A DNA stretch of 64,000 nucleotides from JAJTFW01 sp031411335 (GTDB taxonomy: Bacteria > Bacteroidota > Bacteroidia > AKYH767-A > OLB10). Position 1 is the stretch's first letter; every line of letters starts with the position of its first letter. The stretch lies in NCBI GenBank assembly GCA_031411335.1, contig JANOAX010000059.1, positions 4,404-68,403 of the forward strand, written 5' to 3'. Below are positions 48,082-57,915 of this stretch, one piece after another. The notes under the pieces were generated by a model, which was not told where the DNA came from, did no database searches, and saw only the letters and a list, made by a program, of their open reading frames with translations. The position numbers were made by a program, and so were the translations under genes.

Positions 48082-48885
48082 TTAGAAGTAAACATCAAAA
48101 TAGCATTCTTTGTTTTCAAAAGATGGTTTTACAAATACAATGGAGTCCTTCAATATGCTTTTAAATTTCCAATAGGAATCATATCCATCTATGCAAGAAA
48201 AATATCTAATATTATCCTTATTATTCTGAAGATTATTAATCATCTTTTGCAGGCTAATGATTGTTTTGTTTCGACATGAATCCGTCTCATGATAACGAGA
48301 TTTGGCAGAATTTAATTTAGCATTTAAATCGCTTATAGTGTTTAGGGTGATTTCACTGGACCCAAGTAATGAGTCCATAAGAAGTGAAATAAATTTATCT
48401 AATTCTCCAGTTTTGGAAACTTTATTTAACTTAAGATTTTGTATAGCAAAATTCAATTGCCAATCGAACATAAATTTCCACTGATATTCATCAATTAATT
48501 GCTCATCTTCTGAAGAGCTGACATAAATACAATAATAATAGTACTCATCTAAAAACGGAAACGCATATTGAAATCCTTTTTTATCTGAAATGTAGACAAT
48601 TGTTTTAGGAGGTGTTTGCCCATCATAGGACCATTTGTGTAGCCTGAGAGTTATTCCAAGTTTGTTATCTATAACTTCTTTTGAAACCTTTAGTATTTGA
48701 TTACTAAACGAATCTAAAGAGTGTTCAGGTACTTTATAGGGCGGGAGTAAGTCAGGATTACTTAAAACAACATTGAGAATAAGATTATTATAATCAGACG
48801 CATTTGAATGGATTAAAATTGATTTATTTTCATTACAAGATATTATAATTAGAAGAAAAATTATATATAACAATGATAGTTTCAT
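48082..48885 (-). CDS. Putative lipoprotein of unknown function
   Basis: A 267-residue protein with a lipoprotein signal (LIIISCNENK). The rest has no motif I recognise; there is a lysine- and asparagine-rich middle and a coiled-coil-like stretch around residues 185-220 (SKTGELDKF, ISDLNAKLNSAKSRY). It lies in a run of same-strand small genes, 196 bp from the pseudoknot-like element region. Confidence 0.6.
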   Translation of the reverse strand: MKLSLLYIIFLLIIISCNENKSILIHSNASDYNNLILNVVLSNPDLLPPYKVPEHSLDSFSNQILKVSKEVIDNKLGITLRLHKWSYDGQTPPKTIVYISDKKGFQYAFPFLDEYYYYCIYVSSSEDEQLIDEYQWKFMFDWQLNFAIQNLKLNKVSKTGELDKFISLLMDSLLGSSEITLNTISDLNAKLNSAKSRYHETDSCRNKTIISLQKMINNLQNNKDNIRYFSCIDGYDSYWKFKSILKDSIVFVKPSFENKECYFDVYF

Positions 48886-49073
48886 TTGATTGGTGCTAAC
48901 TTACTTATTAACGCAAAAACCTATCAGAAACACTCCCCAACTAATAGAGTCCCTGTTAAAGTTCTGCAATATATTCATCTTCAAATATAATTAATTAGCA
49001 ACAAATGGTCTTCAATTAGCCAATTAATGCTTTGTAACCTAAAAGCACTTTTAAATGACTTTAAATTCCAAAA

Positions 49074-49643
49074 TCATTCCTTCGGCACTGAATATTCCAT
49101 ACCGAAAAGTTTAGCATATTCTTCAAGCGTAGACATTCCAATTTTTGCGCGGCGGATATTTACATTTATTTCGTCTTCGATAGGATAGAATTCAGGGGCG
49201 CCTGTGACTTTGTTGAAGACTACCTGACTCCCATAAATTTGTTTTTTTTCTTGTCGCATCAAGATACGATCTTGCATTAAGGCTACGTTGCTAAATTTTG
49301 ATTCGCCTATTTCTGCTGATTTTTGAAGTAAAGGAAAATACATTAACTGCGTTTCTAAATTAGCGTGTTGGATGACTAAAAACAAGGCGCTATTCGCCTT
49401 GTCACCAATCATGCTTCTGCCCATCCATCCGTATTTGTCCAGTAACATTTTTACTTGAACTAAATTGCAGCTGTCGATGTAGTGTACAAATGAAGCAGAA
49501 TCGGCGCCAGTACGTGTTTTTTGATCACGCTCATAAATGGCGTGTAATTCAGTTTGGATTGCTAAAGTGTCGATGGGAGTTTGTGCTGAAGAATTACTCC
49601 AACCAAAAAAGCTTAGCACGAAGATTAATTTTAGCTTTTTCAT
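49074..49643 (-). CDS. DUF6624-like secreted protein
   Basis: A 189-residue protein with a signal peptide (GWSNSSAQT). It fits the DUF6624 pattern: DQKTRTGAD near the N-terminus, then KYGWMGRSMIGDKANSALFLVIQHA, a QDRILMRQEKKQIYGSQVV stretch and a C-terminal YPIEDEINVNIRRAKIGM. Function is unknown. It lies 45 bp from the next gene on the same strand. Confidence 0.8.
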   Translation of the reverse strand: MKKLKLIFVLSFFGWSNSSAQTPIDTLAIQTELHAIYERDQKTRTGADSASFVHYIDSCNLVQVKMLLDKYGWMGRSMIGDKANSALFLVIQHANLETQLMYFPLLQKSAEIGESKFSNVALMQDRILMRQEKKQIYGSQVVFNKVTGAPEFYPIEDEINVNIRRAKIGMSTLEEYAKLFGMEYSVPKE

Positions 49644-49688
49644 AATTATTATTTAGTAATTAATCAATTTATTTTTATTTCAATAATC

Positions 49689-50270
49689 TCATCTAAACCG
49701 ATACTGCAATCCCACATTTAAAAGAGGTACAAATTGGTCGATAATTAAGAAAAACCCATTCGCCGAACCAATTCCTGCACCCAATTGAATTTCGAAGTTT
49801 TTTACTGCTTTAATCTTCACACCAAAACCAGCAGCATTTTCAATTACCAAGCGAGTATGATTTGCAGTATATCCAAGTGCATGCTCTACAGTAAAAACTT
49901 CATACCCGTAAAAGTAAGTTTGAAAAAAGGGTACTACTGGGCCTTTCACTTGATTATAAGTATACATATATCCAAACATTGCACCTCTACTTTCTTGCTC
50001 TAAAGGAGAAACTGAATATACTAATGTATTACTCTTAATTTGTGTTAAGCACGGACCCATTATAAATGCGCTGTTTTTGTAAGTAAAAACTATCGCAGGA
50101 ATACTATGAACATTAGGATAGTTGTAATGATAACTTATATTCAATCCAATCCCCATTTTTTTTGAAACGGGAACAGAATCGAGCGATATTTCATCACCAT
50201 TAAAATTTGAACATGATATCGCAGGCACACCAAGTAAAAACAGGAAGAAAATAATAATTCCTTTTAACAT
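49689..50270 (-). CDS. Small outer-membrane beta-barrel-like protein
   Basis: A 193-residue protein with a signal peptide (LLGVPAISCSN; the cysteine may make it a lipoprotein). The rest is alternating hydrophobic and aromatic strands (GIGLNISYHYNYPN, FFQTYFYGYEVFTVE, FEIQLGAGIG) ending GLQYRFR, as in small outer-membrane barrels. No function can be assigned. It starts 30 bp downstream of maeB on the same strand. Confidence 0.6.
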   Translation of the reverse strand: MLKGIIIFFLFLLGVPAISCSNFNGDEISLDSVPVSKKMGIGLNISYHYNYPNVHSIPAIVFTYKNSAFIMGPCLTQIKSNTLVYSVSPLEQESRGAMFGYMYTYNQVKGPVVPFFQTYFYGYEVFTVEHALGYTANHTRLVIENAAGFGVKIKAVKNFEIQLGAGIGSANGFFLIIDQFVPLLNVGLQYRFR

Positions 50271-50300
50271 TTTCGTTCATGAAAAGGTTAAGTTCACGTC

Positions 50301-52610
50301 TTACGTTTTCGCAGTTCGACTATCGGATTTAACATCCGACTTGATACTGGACTTTTGCTCCGCTTCTCTTGATTGTGCATCCACCACCGCAATGGTTACC
50401 ATGTTTACAATTTCACGCACAGAGGAACCGAGTTGTAAAATATGTACTGGCTTTTTTAATCCGAGAATGATGGGTCCGATGGCTTCGGCGCCTCCACGTG
50501 TTTGCATCAATTTGTAAGCAATGTTACCAGCATCTAAACTTGGAAAGATAAGTGTATTGGCTCCCTGCTCTGCTAAATCGCTAAATGGGTAATTGTCTTT
50601 TAACATCTGCGGATTAAAAGCAATGTTCGCTTGGATTTCTCCATCCACTAATAAATCAGGATACTTTGCATGTAAAATTTCTACGGCTCTGCGCATCTTC
50701 AATGCACTTGGGGTATTGGATGAACCGAAGTTAGAATACGACAACAACGCAATGCGTGGCTTAATATTAAATTGACGTACAGCCCTCGCCGTTAGTAAAG
50801 TGATTTCTACAATGTCTTCGGAGGTAGGATCGATGTTGATGGTGGTATCGGCAAAGAAAATGGGACCATCTTTCGTAATCAAAATATACATCCCCGCTAC
50901 TTTACCTACATGCGCTTCGGTTCCAATGATGCGAAGTGCAGGTTTAATGGTATCCACATAATTACGTGTAAGACCAGAAATAAGCGCATCGGCTTGTCCG
51001 GTTTCTACCATCATGGCGCCATAGTAATTGCGCTCTTGCATCATCTTCTTCGCTTCATACATCGTAAAACCACGACGCATTCTCTTCTCGAAAAACAATT
51101 TACCAAACTCTTCTAAGGTCTGACTCTCTTCGCGCGGATCAATGACTTGAATATTGTCTAAACGCAATTGATGTTCGTCAATAAGCGCTTGAATTTTCTT
51201 TTTATTTCCAAGTAAGATAGGCTGAGCGATTCCTTCCTCTTTTACAATTTGAGCCGTCTTTAAAATTTTGTACGTATCAGCATCAGCAAAAACTACACGC
51301 TTTGGATTCTGTTTCGCTTTATTCGTAATTACACGAATTAATTTATTGTCGAGACCTAATCGCTTCTTCAAATCATTCTCATACTTATCCCAATCGGTGA
51401 TGGGCTTTTGTGCTACACCCGATTCGATAGCTGCTCGAGCTACCGCAGGCGCCACAGTATGAATTAAACGAGGATCTAAAGGCTTTGGAATAATATAATC
51501 TTTTCCGAAAGTAATATTCTTTTTGTTGTACGCTAAGTTCACCAATTCGGGAACAGGCTCCTTTGCTAATTGTGCAATAGCATGCACAGCCGCCAACTTC
51601 ATCGCTTCGTTAATTTGTGTAGCTCGCACATCTAAAGCCCCTCTGAAGATGAAAGGGAAGCCGATTACATTATTCACCTGGTTGGGATAATCACTGCGCC
51701 CTGTGGCCATGATAATATCGGGACGAGCAGCAATGGCATCGTCGTACATGATTTCCGGATCCGGATTCGCCATCGCAAAAACGATGGGATCAGCAGCCAT
51801 GCTTCTCAAGTGATTTCCGTTGATGATATTTCCCTTTGACAAACCGATGAACACATCCGCATTTACAAATGCTTCCTCCAATGTGTTAATATCGCGATGA
51901 GTAGCAAAACGAATTTTGTGTACATCCAAATTATCACGGTCATGACGAATCACTCCCGTGCTATCGAGCATAATAATATTTTCAAGTTTAGCACCTAAAG
52001 AAACAAATAACGATGTACACGAAATAGCAGAAGCTCCGGCACCGTTCACTACGATTTGGACTTCTTCAATTTTCTTTCCTGAAATTTCAAGTGCGTTAAT
52101 TAATGCAGCTCCCGAAATGATAGCCGTTCCATGCTGATCATCGTGCATCACTGGAATTTTCAATTCCTCTTTTAGTCGGCGTTCAATTTCAAAACACTCA
52201 GGCGCTTTAATATCTTCTAAATTGATTCCGCCAAAAGTGGGTGAAATCGCTTTCACTGTTTTTACAAAATCATCCACATTCGTTTGATCAATTTCAATGT
52301 CGAACACATCGATATCCGCAAAAATTTTGAAAAGTAAACCCTTCCCTTCCATTACGGGCTTCGACGCTTCGGGTCCAATATTTCCGAGACCCAATACTGC
52401 GGTTCCATTCGAAATTACCGCTACTAAATTTCCTTTTGCAGTGTATTTATAAACGTCTTCTGGATTCTTTTCAATTTCCAAACAAGGCTCCGCAACGCCG
52501 GGTGAATAGGCTAATGCTAAATCGCGTTGAGTGCTGTATGGTTTACTTGGAATTACTTCAATCTTCCCTGGTCGACCTGACGAATGATAATCTAATGCTT
52601 CTTGATTCAT
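50301..52610 (-). CDS. maeB: NADP-dependent malic enzyme (with PTA-like domain)
   Basis: A 769-residue cytoplasmic enzyme of the MaeB type, which converts malate to pyruvate and CO2 with NADP. The N-terminal malic domain has DLALAYSPGVAEPC, AVISNGTAVLGLGNIGPEASKPVMEGK (shown in part), VVNGAGASAISC and ARPDIIMATGRSDYPNQ. The C-terminal phosphotransacetylase-like domain from about 430 (FADADTYKILKTA, PILLGNKKKIQAL) is regulatory in this family. In many related genomes I recall maeB lying next to ruvA, whereas here 16 kb lie between. Confidence 0.96.
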   Translation of the reverse strand: MNQEALDYHSSGRPGKIEVIPSKPYSTQRDLALAYSPGVAEPCLEIEKNPEDVYKYTAKGNLVAVISNGTAVLGLGNIGPEASKPVMEGKGLLFKIFADIDVFDIEIDQTNVDDFVKTVKAISPTFGGINLEDIKAPECFEIERRLKEELKIPVMHDDQHGTAIISGAALINALEISGKKIEEVQIVVNGAGASAISCTSLFVSLGAKLENIIMLDSTGVIRHDRDNLDVHKIRFATHRDINTLEEAFVNADVFIGLSKGNIINGNHLRSMAADPIVFAMANPDPEIMYDDAIAARPDIIMATGRSDYPNQVNNVIGFPFIFRGALDVRATQINEAMKLAAVHAIAQLAKEPVPELVNLAYNKKNITFGKDYIIPKPLDPRLIHTVAPAVARAAIESGVAQKPITDWDKYENDLKKRLGLDNKLIRVITNKAKQNPKRVVFADADTYKILKTAQIVKEEGIAQPILLGNKKKIQALIDEHQLRLDNIQVIDPREESQTLEEFGKLFFEKRMRRGFTMYEAKKMMQERNYYGAMMVETGQADALISGLTRNYVDTIKPALRIIGTEAHVGKVAGMYILITKDGPIFFADTTINIDPTSEDIVEITLLTARAVRQFNIKPRIALLSYSNFGSSNTPSALKMRRAVEILHAKYPDLLVDGEIQANIAFNPQMLKDNYPFSDLAEQGANTLIFPSLDAGNIAYKLMQTRGGAEAIGPIILGLKKPVHILQLGSSVREIVNMVTIAVVDAQSREAEQKSSIKSDVKSDSRTAKT

Positions 52611-52773
52611 TGCTTTATTTTAACGAATTAAACTCTCTGAAATTATGTTGAGTCGAATTACTTACGGCTCACATAAATTCAATCCTTGTACACTATCTAA
52701 AATCAATAAATAAAAATTCCTATAAAATAGAAAAGGGACAAACGTCCCTCTTCTCATCATTTATTTCAAGTGA

Positions 52774-53502
52774 TTAACGGTGATTCACCACTAAACGACT
52801 TGTATCTTTTACTTTTCCGTTCGAAATATAGGAAACCATATACATGCCCGACTTCAAATCGGAAGTAGTTAAAACCAAGGCTCCAGATTTTCCTGGGATA
52901 TCCATCGTTTTCATTTTAGTACCCAACATATTAAATACAATTAAGCGATCCGAATTGTCTGTTGATTTCAAGTTGTAATTAAATACGGTAAATGCATCAG
53001 CAGGATTTTGCAATGGCTTTGACAAACCAAATGCCTCATCATTTTCACCTAGTGAAGTAGTAATATCCCAAGCTAAATCTACACCGATAGAATCAGAAAT
53101 ATTATCTGTATCAAAAATACGATAGTGAATCGAAGCTGATCCAAAAACTCCCGTAGGATTTAAAGATGCTTTAAATGAATTATCAACTGAATTAGCCAAG
53201 ATGGTATCAAGGCCATTAGACATTGCTGTTCCTGGAGGGTAACATAATCCTGTAGTTGCACCGTAGCAGAAAAACTCAAATTGCCCAGACTGGATGTAAT
53301 TAATAATTCTTTCAATACGTACTCTTTTGAGAGAGTTTGAAGTATTGGAGATAGCCACATGAGATTCAACAGGTGTCCAAGGATCAGAACTCACTGATAC
53401 TGGGGTAATGTTGCTTAAAGTAAAAGTTTGTGCAACGGCACTACTTAAACTTCCCAACACGACTGCTGATAATAAGACAAGAGTAAATTTTTTCATACGC
53501 AT
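52774..53502 (-). CDS. Small T9SS cargo protein
   Basis: A 242-residue secreted protein beginning at ATG 53502 (MRMKKFTLVLLSAVVLG, signal ending SSAVAQ); MKKF at 53496 is the alternative. Upstream in-frame residues (MQSNCQISRW...) look unlike a signal sequence. The central part has a beta-sandwich-like pattern without known motifs (SHVAISNTSNSLKRVRIE, FFCYGATTGLCYPPG). The C-terminal region (VFNMLGTKMKTMD, DLKSGMYMVSYI) is a type A sorting domain. Function unknown. Confidence 0.75.
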   Translation of the reverse strand: MRMKKFTLVLLSAVVLGSLSSAVAQTFTLSNITPVSVSSDPWTPVESHVAISNTSNSLKRVRIERIINYIQSGQFEFFCYGATTGLCYPPGTAMSNGLDTILANSVDNSFKASLNPTGVFGSASIHYRIFDTDNISDSIGVDLAWDITTSLGENDEAFGLSKPLQNPADAFTVFNYNLKSTDNSDRLIVFNMLGTKMKTMDIPGKSGALVLTTSDLKSGMYMVSYISNGKVKDTSRLVVNHR

Positions 53503-53593
53503 TTTATATTGTTTGCTTTGGAGGGTTAAAGATAATAAAATCTTCTCAATACCTAGCAATACCCATCTTGAAATCTGACAATTCGATTGCAAA

Positions 53594-55033
53594 TCAGTTC
53601 ATTTTATACACTTTAGATGTTTTCTGGCTTGTCTCACCTTGTGCATATAAAAAGTAAATTCCATCACTCAACTTACTGATATCAAATGATTTGATATAAT
53701 TTTTATCGCCATCTTCATGAAAGATCAATTGACCAGTAACATCAAACAAATTCCATGATTTCACCAAAAAATTAGTTTTCACAGAAAACTTTCCGTGCGT
53801 AGGGTTTGGAAGCACGACCACCTCCTCTTCAGGAAAACCATCACTTTCAGGCAGTGAAGTAAGTCCAGCATCATCGATATGCAGTAAGTAAAAATCTTCG
53901 TCTGCATTTGTTCGACGACCTGCCACATAATATCCTCCACCCAAGGCGGGAGTTATGTTATAACCAATATCGATTCCATTGCCGCCATACTCTTTCACAA
54001 ACTGTAAATTTCCTAATGAATCGGTGCGCACCACGGCTAAATTCAGCGGTTGAGTTCCATTCGAAAAACTATTCGAATAACCGCAACCTATCAAATCGCC
54101 ATTGGGTGTTTCAACCACATCAAAAAGGGCATCTGTACCTACTCCACCAAATACATTTTCTCTCAAAAAATCACCCATCTCATCAAACATATAATAGAAG
54201 AAATCGAATGGTGAAAATGTTGCAATTTCCGTTTCACCATAAACAACATACACTCCTGAACTAGCTTGCATCAACCCTTGGCAACCATTCTGAAATAAGT
54301 CACCGTGAACGTTTGCAAAATTCAATCCTCCAGAATTATTCAATCCGAAAAGTTGGACATCATAACCTCCATTTCCGACACTTCTTGTATCGGATGATAA
54401 TACATAATTTAGGTTTCCCGATTCAATAATTTTCATTCCATAATCGTTATCCAAGGCGGCATAAGCCGTGTCCCAAACCTGATCACCATTAGCATCCAAT
54501 TTCAAAACATACACATCATTTGTTCCTGAAGCATCCGTAGTTGAACCGCACAGCATGTACATACCATCGCTTGTTTTCTCCACATATCTACAACTTTGAT
54601 TTCCGGGACCGCCATAATTTTTTCTCCACAATTCTTGCCCAGCACTATCCACCTTAATCACTAAAATTTCCTGTTCTAAAGGACCAGTTGTGGCGGTTAA
54701 TCCAACCAAAATCAGATCAAAAGAATCAGCCAAATTCATATAAAGACCAAAATCTACATCAGGAGTACCGTAATATTTCGTCCAAAGGAGGTCACCATGA
54801 GGGCTTAACTTAGAAAGGGCGAAATCCTCAGCTTGTGTACTTGTATTAGTTGAATAACCAAATAGATAGACACTACTGTCGGGATTTTGTTTAACGGCAA
54901 AAGCGATATCTACTCCAGTTTGTCCAAACGATTTTTCAAAAAAAGGAACTTGTGAAAATGCAGAATGATAGCTCATCAGCAAAAAAAACAATAGAAAGCC
55001 CAGGAAATGGTTTTTGAATTCAATCTTTTTCAT
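53594..55033 (-). CDS. Beta-propeller T9SS cargo protein
   Basis: A 479-residue secreted protein. Signal peptide (SYHSAFSQV). Seven or so repeats of about 50 residues contain the words KLSPHGDLLWTKYYG, KVDSAGQELWRKNYGG and KLDANGDQVWDTAYA, a beta-propeller type seen in Bacteroidota secreted proteins. A type A sorting domain starts near 400 (LPNPTHGKFSVKTN). It lies 91 bp from the gene at 52774 and may form a short operon. Confidence 0.85.
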   Translation of the reverse strand: MKKIEFKNHFLGFLLFFLLMSYHSAFSQVPFFEKSFGQTGVDIAFAVKQNPDSSVYLFGYSTNTSTQAEDFALSKLSPHGDLLWTKYYGTPDVDFGLYMNLADSFDLILVGLTATTGPLEQEILVIKVDSAGQELWRKNYGGPGNQSCRYVEKTSDGMYMLCGSTTDASGTNDVYVLKLDANGDQVWDTAYAALDNDYGMKIIESGNLNYVLSSDTRSVGNGGYDVQLFGLNNSGGLNFANVHGDLFQNGCQGLMQASSGVYVVYGETEIATFSPFDFFYYMFDEMGDFLRENVFGGVGTDALFDVVETPNGDLIGCGYSNSFSNGTQPLNLAVVRTDSLGNLQFVKEYGGNGIDIGYNITPALGGGYYVAGRRTNADEDFYLLHIDDAGLTSLPESDGFPEEEVVVLPNPTHGKFSVKTNFLVKSWNLFDVTGQLIFHEDGDKNYIKSFDISKLSDGIYFLYAQGETSQKTSKVYKMN

Positions 55034-55091
55034 AATATTGTACTATTATTATAAGAATTGTCATTATTCTTAGTGCTCCTTGTAAAAAGCA

Positions 55092-55120
55092 TTGATTCAA
55101 TGATTAATTCCTTACTTTTA
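55092..55120 (+). promoter_or_regulatory. Candidate Bacteroidota promoter
   Basis: TTG at 55092-55094 and TACTTTTA at 55113-55120 lie 18 bp apart, near the phylum consensus TTG-n19-21-TAnnTTTG (one base differs in the -7 box). The Omp28-like gene starts 55 bp downstream. Confidence 0.35.
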
Positions 55121-55174
55121 TTCATTCATTAAAATTAATTCTCAAAATTAACTAAAACATATTAAAACCGAACA

Positions 55175-57037
55175 ATGAAAAAACTTTACACACTTGCTCT
55201 AGCAATGTTGGTTGGTGCTGCAGTAAATGCACAATCGCAACGTTTAACATTATTAGAAGAATTCACTCAAGCATCTTGTGGGCCTTGTGCTTCTCAAAAT
55301 CCTGCTTTGAATACATTGCTTTCTGGCAATGAATCTAAAACCGTTTCTATTAAATATCAAACCAACTGGCCAGGTGTTGACCCAATGAACACACAAACTC
55401 AAACATGGGTAGGTCCACGTGTCACTTATTATGCGGTTGGTGGTGTTCCAAATATTCAATTTGATGGTTTAGTAGTTTCAGGAGCTCCTAATGCATTAAG
55501 TCAAACATCAATTAACAATCGTTATGCGGTATCTTCACCGTTTGATGTAGTAGTTACTCATGCTTACAATGCTACTTACGACTCAATCAATATCAGTGTT
55601 GAAGTTACCTGCACGCAAGCAGCATCTGGAGCTTTAGTTCTACATACTGTATTAGTAGAAAAAGAAATTACTTTCTGTGTAGCTCCAGGTTCTAACGGCG
55701 AAACAGAATTCTATTCTATAATGCGCAAAATGCTTCCTTCTGCTACTGGAACTACGCTCCCTACTGCTTGGACTGTTGGACAAACACAAAATTTCCAATT
55801 CACAACATCTGTACCTACCTATGTTTATGATAAAAAGGAGTTAGCTATCATTGCTTTCATCCAAAACAACACGAACAAAGATGTACTACAAACAGGAATC
55901 AGTCAGCCTTTGGCCATTCCTTTAGATGGATCCATCATTGCCTGTGGAAACTCTTCACTTACTTGTGTGGGTACTTATTCTCCAACGGTTGAATTGACAA
56001 ACTATGGAACTTCTACATTAACTACTGCTGATCTGTCTTATACTATAGCTGGAAACACGTTAACATATACTTGGAATGGTTCTTTAGCTAGTGGCGCATC
56101 AACTACAATTTCTCTTCCTTCAGTTACTTTAAATGGCGGAACAAATACATTCACTTGCAACTTAACTAGTGTTAACGGATCAACAGATTTTGTAGCAAAC
56201 AATAACACTTACTCTGCTACTATTATTTACAACAACACTGCTGGTGTTGCTGCTCCTGTTACAGAAGGTTTTGTTGCTGCGACATTCCCGCCAACAAACT
56301 GGTTAAGAATTAACGGTGGAAACGCTGCAGCAACTTGGACAAGAAATGCAGTGGGTACCACTGCCAATAACGGTTCTAGCAAGATGGATTATTACAATAG
56401 TCCTAATGCTGACGTAGATGATTTAATGACTCCAAAGTTTGATTTAAGTACTGCTATTTCTCCAACTTTCTCTTTCTCATTAGCGAAAGCTGGTTATACA
56501 GGATATACTGACTTACTTGAAGTGATGGTATCAGCAGATTGTGGAGCAACTTGGACAACGGAGTGGACCCAATCGGATCCAACACTTTTAACTGCTGGAT
56601 ACTTGACAACAGCATTCACTCCAATCTCTGGTAGTACTACACAATGGCGCACTGAAACTTTCAGTCTCAATGCTTATGTTGGTCAACCAGAAGTTTTAGT
56701 AAAGTTCAAAGCAACTTCAGGATTCGGAAACAACCTTTATATTGATGATGTAAATTTATCAGTTGCCGTTGGGGTGAATGAGAATTCTCTTGATCAACAA
56801 ATCAGTCTATTCCCAATCCCAAGTACTGGTGATGTATTCTTAAACTTAAGTGCAGTAAAAGATAATATGGTTCGCATTTCTATTAACGATGTTACTGGAA
56901 AAACCATTGAGACTTACACAACTGCAAAGAGCAATCAACATAAGGTTGTAATGAACACGTTACAAGATGGAACTTACTTCATTCAAATTGATGCGGATTC
57001 ACAACGCATCATTAAGAAAGTAGTTTTAACCAAATAA
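55175..57037 (+). CDS. Omp28-like thioredoxin-fold T9SS cargo protein
   Basis: A 620-residue secreted protein. Signal peptide (GAAVNAQSQ). An Omp28-like thioredoxin-fold domain with a CGPC motif (ASCGPCASQNPAL) occupies about 18-200. A CARDB-like region (about 260-350) and a choice-of-anchor J-like region (about 360-530, LYIDDVNLSVAV) follow, then a type A sorting domain from about 545 (FPIPSTGDV). CGPC suggests redox activity at the surface, unproven. A strong terminator follows. Confidence 0.88.
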   Translation: MKKLYTLALAMLVGAAVNAQSQRLTLLEEFTQASCGPCASQNPALNTLLSGNESKTVSIKYQTNWPGVDPMNTQTQTWVGPRVTYYAVGGVPNIQFDGLVVSGAPNALSQTSINNRYAVSSPFDVVVTHAYNATYDSINISVEVTCTQAASGALVLHTVLVEKEITFCVAPGSNGETEFYSIMRKMLPSATGTTLPTAWTVGQTQNFQFTTSVPTYVYDKKELAIIAFIQNNTNKDVLQTGISQPLAIPLDGSIIACGNSSLTCVGTYSPTVELTNYGTSTLTTADLSYTIAGNTLTYTWNGSLASGASTTISLPSVTLNGGTNTFTCNLTSVNGSTDFVANNNTYSATIIYNNTAGVAAPVTEGFVAATFPPTNWLRINGGNAAATWTRNAVGTTANNGSSKMDYYNSPNADVDDLMTPKFDLSTAISPTFSFSLAKAGYTGYTDLLEVMVSADCGATWTTEWTQSDPTLLTAGYLTTAFTPISGSTTQWRTETFSLNAYVGQPEVLVKFKATSGFGNNLYIDDVNLSVAVGVNENSLDQQISLFPIPSTGDVFLNLSAVKDNMVRISINDVTGKTIETYTTAKSNQHKVVMNTLQDGTYFIQIDADSQRIIKKVVLTK

Positions 57038-57060
57038 AAATATCTAATCAATCAATGCTA

Positions 57061-57089
57061 GGGAATCGGTACTACCGGTTCCCTTTTTT
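57061..57089 (+). terminator. Intrinsic terminator after the Omp28-like gene
   Basis: GGGAATCGGT and ACCGGTTCCC pair with one mismatch around loop ACT, followed by six T residues. It lies 23 bp after the stop codon. Confidence 0.88.
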
Positions 57090-57094
57090 ATTTG

Positions 57095-57199
57095 GGTATC
57101 ACTAAAAACCTCGGCACTTCGTTTTACAAAATTTTCAAATCCTCATTTACTCTTGGTAATCTCCGGTGTTGCCTCGTCTGCGAGATTTTTAGAGATACC
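57095..57199. mobile_element. MITE-like element with 19-bp inverted ends
   Basis: GGTATCACTAAAAACCTCG (57095-57113) recurs inverted at 57181-57199 with two mismatches. The element is 105 bp and carries no gene. TATTT flanks both sides (57089-57093 and 57200-57204) with one extra G on the left, so a 5-bp target duplication is possible. It lies between the Omp28-like and TlpA-like genes. Confidence 0.65.
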
Positions 57200-57298
57200 T
57201 ATTTTCCTTAGTGACGCTTCCATGAAGCCCAAAAATTATGTTTTCTTTCCCTCCAATAATTTTGTACTTTTGATATTCTAAAAATCTAAACATACAGT

Positions 57299-57799
57299 AT
57301 GAAAAATTTATGGCTCGTTGTCGCTTCCCTTTTTATTTTCAATTTCAGTATTGCACAAGACAACAAAACAGATATTGCTTCTGTCACCATTAAAGACATT
57401 GATGGCAAACCTTTCAACACGGCAGATATTAAAAATGAAGGCAAACCCATCATCATTGATTTTTGGGCTACTTGGTGCAAGCCTTGTATTGCTTCGTTAA
57501 AAGATATGAATGAGTCGTACGTCGATTGGCAGAAAGAAACGGGAGTAAAAATTTATGCTATTTCAATTGATGATTCCAGAACGATGAGTTCGGTAGCACC
57601 ATTTGTCGCTGGTAAAGGTTGGGAATTTGATGTTTTATTAGATCCTAATTCTGATTTTAGAAGAGCGATGAACGTAAATAATGTACCGCACACCTTTTTA
57701 ATTGATGGATCAGGAAAAATTGTGATGCAAAGAAATACCTATTCTCCTGGAGACGACGAAAAGATGTACGAAGAAATTAAAAAGTTAACTGCAAAATAA
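57299..57799 (+). CDS. TlpA/ResA-like thioredoxin protein
   Basis: A 166-residue periplasmic thiol-disulfide protein. Signal peptide (NFSIAQD). The catalytic site is C60-K-P-C63 in FWATWCKPCIA. A cis-proline is likely in VNNVPHTFLID. It resembles TlpA-type reductases that act on extracytoplasmic disulfides. A possible -7 box TACTTTTG lies at 57265-57272, 27 bp upstream. It has its own terminator. Confidence 0.92.
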   Translation: MKNLWLVVASLFIFNFSIAQDNKTDIASVTIKDIDGKPFNTADIKNEGKPIIIDFWATWCKPCIASLKDMNESYVDWQKETGVKIYAISIDDSRTMSSVAPFVAGKGWEFDVLLDPNSDFRRAMNVNNVPHTFLIDGSGKIVMQRNTYSPGDDEKMYEEIKKLTAK

Positions 57800-57818
57800 T
57801 AAAGTATTTATATTGTAT

Positions 57819-57844
57819 AAGGGGGCCTAAAGCTCCCTTTTTTT
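57819..57844 (+). terminator. Intrinsic terminator after the TlpA-like gene
   Basis: AAGGGGGC pairs with GCTCCCTT around loop CTAAA (one G-T pair), followed by a seven-base T run. It lies 20 bp after the stop. Confidence 0.88.
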
Positions 57845-57915
57845 ATGACTAAACCTAGTGGTTGACTCTACCCAAACATTCCATTAAACCCATATATAAA
57901 TTGTCAATAACCCAT

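Noticed and set aside
44370..50300. Integron-like cassette array of small same-strand genes
   Set aside because: No integrase is visible, spacers have no shared attC consensus, and several genes fit known families, so the resemblance is only superficial.
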